Assembly: GCA_039026975.1 (NCBI GenBank)
Contig: JBCCLI010000286.1
Location: forward strand, 1-8,510
Length of the DNA stretch: 8,510 nucleotides
Origin: JBCBKZ01 sp039026975
GTDB lineage: Bacteria; Bacteroidota; Bacteroidia; J057
Direction of reading: 5' to 3'
This document shows positions 6,584-8,510 of the stretch, in pieces. Position numbers and translations under genes: made by a program. The first letter of the stretch is position 1; each line of letters begins with the position of its first letter. The notes beneath the pieces were generated by a model. That model worked only from the letters and a program-made list of their open reading frames with translations, searched no databases and was not told where the DNA came from.

Positions 6584-6889
6584 TCATTTTTCTGCAAATA
6601 CCTCATAATGGATGACCTTCTCCTCCAACTCTAATAAGAAATTCCCATCCTTAGGGTAATATTTTGCTTTCTCGTACTTTTCCCCGGCAAAGTGCTTGAT
6701 CACGGCCAGGTTTTCCCCAAAAATAATCAACTGAAAGTGCGCTTCTGCTCCCTCTATTCTCCTCAAAAAAGAAAGCCTAACAAAGCCTTCTATACGCTGG
6801 TAATCAGGTATTGCTCGCGCCTTCATAAAATCAGTATAGGCCTCAAAATTTGTAGCCCTTGTCCTCCCTTGCTAACTCCTTGCTATCAT
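6584..6889 (-). pseudogene. Antibiotic-biosynthesis-monooxygenase (ABM) family gene with an in-frame amber stop
   Basis: The frame from ATG 6889 to TGA 6584-6586 spans 101 residue positions, the usual length of a small ABM-like (dimeric alpha/beta barrel) protein. It is broken by one TAG at 6872-6874. The start reads MIARS-stop-QGRT, then RATNFEAYTDF leads into MKARAIPDYQ. From my knowledge of the family, members begin MIARxWxGxT, so the stop replaces the conserved Trp6 and TAG is one base from TGG. The remainder is well preserved, including LRRIEGAEAHFQL, KHFAGEKYEKAKYYP, FLLELEEKV and the closing HYEV. Restart at the internal ATG (6826) would give 80 residues lacking the first beta strand. 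Options are a recent nonsense mutation, a sequencing error, or readthrough. ABM proteins act on small aromatic or haem-like substrates, but many members have no known activity. Confidence 0.82.
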
Positions 6890-6973
6890 AGTTTTGTAGA
6901 TACAAATGCAGCTTACTCTTTATACATGTAGTGGGAAAGCGTTTTGTCTGCATATGGATCAGGCTATTCTCTC

Positions 6974-7633
6974 CTAAGGGGTAATCCTGATTTGTCCTCC
7001 TGTGCGCTGAAAGGTGCTGCCATCTGTAGTTTGGATCTGAATGCTAAAGGTAATATCCTCTACCTTGTCAGGGCCTTCCCTGGGAGAAAAGAGGAAAAGA
7101 GAAGTCCTATCCCCCCTGTCTACATCTTCTTCCTGCAACCCCAGAAAAAGATTTATCTCTGAATAAAACTCATCAGCAGAAGTATGCATCTCAAGTAAAC
7201 AATTTTCCAGCGGTCTATTATCTTCAAAGCACGCTTCCTCCAATATAAACAAATCAAAAAGCGATTTTAGGTCAGTTCCTGCGGGAAAACCAGCCTGATA
7301 ATCTTGATCTGCCGTTATTTCCAGCCCAGCAATATTTACTTGATAATTTCTACCTCCCTCACAAGTAGGTGATCTCAGCAAGGCATTTCCTCCCTCCTTA
7401 CACATCATAGAACTATAGGTAAATGAGGTATTCAGATACACATCTTGAAAGGGAATTTCCTCACTTGGAGCTAGGTCATAATTGAAGGCATCTGTATTTC
7501 TGGCAGAAACCGAACTGACATCTAAACAAAAAACGGGGTCTTCTGGACAGCAAGAGGAAACAAAAAATAGTACAATAGCGATCAAAAGGGTGGCTGAATA
7601 GTGTTGAGTGAAGGTAGTGGTAAAGGATCTCAT
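6974..7633 (-). CDS. Putative lipoprotein, unknown function, Cys-rich
   Basis: 219 residues. A hydrophobic signal segment (14-25) ends in the lipobox VSSC with Cys28 as the lipidated residue, so the protein should be anchored to the inner or outer membrane. The mature part is acidic and probably soluble. It has six further cysteines (29, 36, 78, 91, 135, 145), an even number compatible with disulfides in the periplasm. The C-terminal part (193-217) looks like beta strands. I do not recognise a named domain. The ATG is fixed by an in-frame TAA at 7640-7642, only seven bases upstream. It begins 25 bases after the stop of the serine hydrolase gene, so the two are probably cotranscribed, but nothing in the sequence shows that they share a function. 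Bacteroidota encode many species-restricted lipoproteins of this size. Confidence 0.78.
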   Translation of the reverse strand: MRSFTTTFTQHYSATLLIAIVLFFVSSCCPEDPVFCLDVSSVSARNTDAFNYDLAPSEEIPFQDVYLNTSFTYSSMMCKEGGNALLRSPTCEGGRNYQVNIAGLEITADQDYQAGFPAGTDLKSLFDLFILEEACFEDNRPLENCLLEMHTSADEFYSEINLFLGLQEEDVDRGDRTSLFLFSPREGPDKVEDITFSIQIQTTDGSTFQRTGGQIRITP

Positions 7634-7658
7634 AAGCCATTAGGTTAGTCCATTATTA

Positions 7659-8510
7659 CTACTGAGCATGGGCCTCCCTAAGAATATCATTTGTGCTTAT
7701 GATTAGGTTGCTTACCCATTTCCCTCCACTGGATGTCAGGATGGTCACCCCGAAATTCTCAACAGGATGAAAAGAATAATCACTTGCAAAGCCATCTACA
7801 TCTCCTCCGTGTCCAAAATCTCCTGATGTCCATTTAAACAGCCCAAATCCATATTCACCTATCCCCGTCCATGCTTCTTCAGTATGCTCAGTGAGTACAA
7901 GTTTACTTACATTTTCCCCCTTTCCCAACTGGCGATAGGCATGTATTTGTGCTTTCATCAATTTCAATAAATCATGGCTGCTGCTGCAAATAGTGGTAGC
8001 CGGAGAGAGTTTCCCCATATACCAGCCTTCCGTTTTAACCTCTCTGTCATCTTTACGGTAAGGCGTAACTAATTCTGGATTTCCTGTAGGCAGGGTGTAA
8101 GTAGTCTCCTGCATTCCAAAGGGCGCAAAGACATAGGTCTGCAATAATACCTCATAAGGCTGACCAGTAACCTGCTCTAATAGATAGCCAAGCAAAGAAT
8201 ATCCAAAGTTAGAGTACCTAAACTCCCCCTTCCCTTTTCGCTTGAGCTGGGTTAGCTCTTGTAGCATGTCTTCTTCCGTATACATGTATAAATAGGGATC
8301 TCCATCCCTACGCTTATACCCTACTCTGGCATTTCTAGGAAGATCAGCTCTGTGATGGAGTAGCTTCTCGAAGGTAACCCCTTCAAACTTTTTCTTTGTT
8401 TTATCAGATAGGCTGACCGGAAAAAAATCAGTAATGGGTTGGGAAAGGCTGATCTTCCCATCTATCACTAGCTGGTGGGCCACTATGCCTGCAAACATTT
8501 TACTAAGGGA
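7659..8510 (-). CDS. Serine hydrolase, class C beta-lactamase/penicillin-binding superfamily (N-terminus cut by window edge)
   Basis: 283 residues are visible. The reading frame stays open past the ATG at 8498 to the edge, and the first four residues are SLSK: the SxxK motif with the nucleophilic Ser at 8508-8510 and the Lys at 8499-8501. The true start is therefore outside the window, and 8498 is an internal Met. The second motif is Tyr-Ser-Asn at visible residues 99-101 (RYSNFGYSLLG). The third, in place of KTG, is His-Gly-Gly at 234-236 (GHGGDVDGF). All three catalytic motifs are present, so it should be active. The family (Pfam Beta-lactamase, PF00144) includes AmpC-like lactamases, esterases and D-amino-acid or peptide hydrolases; beta-lactam resistance cannot be assumed. 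A signal peptide would lie in the missing part. It precedes the lipoprotein gene by 25 bases. Confidence 0.93.
   Translation of the reverse strand, partial: SLSKMFAGIVAHQLVIDGKISLSQPITDFFPVSLSDKTKKKFEGVTFEKLLHHRADLPRNARVGYKRRDGDPYLYMYTEEDMLQELTQLKRKGKGEFRYSNFGYSLLGYLLEQVTGQPYEVLLQTYVFAPFGMQETTYTLPTGNPELVTPYRKDDREVKTEGWYMGKLSPATTICSSSHDLLKLMKAQIHAYRQLGKGENVSKLVLTEHTEEAWTGIGEYGFGLFKWTSGDFGHGGDVDGFASDYSFHPVENFGVTILTSSGGKWVSNLIISTNDILREAHAQ

Noticed and set aside
8496..8498. ATG at 8498 as the true start of the serine hydrolase
   Set aside because: The frame continues upstream with SLSK, the essential catalytic motif, so this Met is internal and the gene is cut by the edge.

Overview
The window looks like chromosomal DNA from a member of Bacteroidota, most likely a Cytophagales-type lineage. 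The reasons are moderate base composition, start codons without Shine-Dalgarno sequences, a candidate TAnnTTTG-type promoter box, a short-signal lipoprotein of the kind common in this phylum, and large caspase/TPR/WD40 proteins. The phylum call is an inference; no rRNA or marker gene is present. All well-supported genes lie on the minus strand, so transcription runs from right to left.

Right part (8510 to 6974): a serine hydrolase of the class C beta-lactamase/penicillin-binding superfamily, cut by the window edge exactly at its catalytic SxxK motif, is followed after 25 bases by a cysteine-rich lipoprotein of unknown function. Next, at 6584-6889, comes an antibiotic-biosynthesis-monooxygenase (ABM) family gene interrupted by a TAG where the family has a conserved Trp. 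It is followed by a GNAT acetyltransferase (6093-6494).

Middle (5437 to 6092): a 656-base stretch with no confident gene. It holds a cluster of small inverted repeats and a candidate promoter in front of the next gene, plus one 51-codon plus-strand ORF of doubtful status. Then comes a secreted DOMON-domain protein (4930-5436) closed by a clear intrinsic terminator (4848-4879).

Left part (4782 to 1): a two-gene operon. The first gene encodes a 980-residue protein that I read as three caspase folds in series with helical/TPR-like spacers. The first has an intact His/Cys dyad, the second keeps His but has Asp in place of Cys, and the third has lost both. One base after its stop codon begins a TPR plus WD40 beta-propeller protein that runs off the left edge. 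The tight coupling suggests that the two proteins act together, probably as a protease effector or scaffold with a repeat-protein sensor or adaptor. This is the most interesting system in the window. Its role in defence, programmed death or signalling is inference only.
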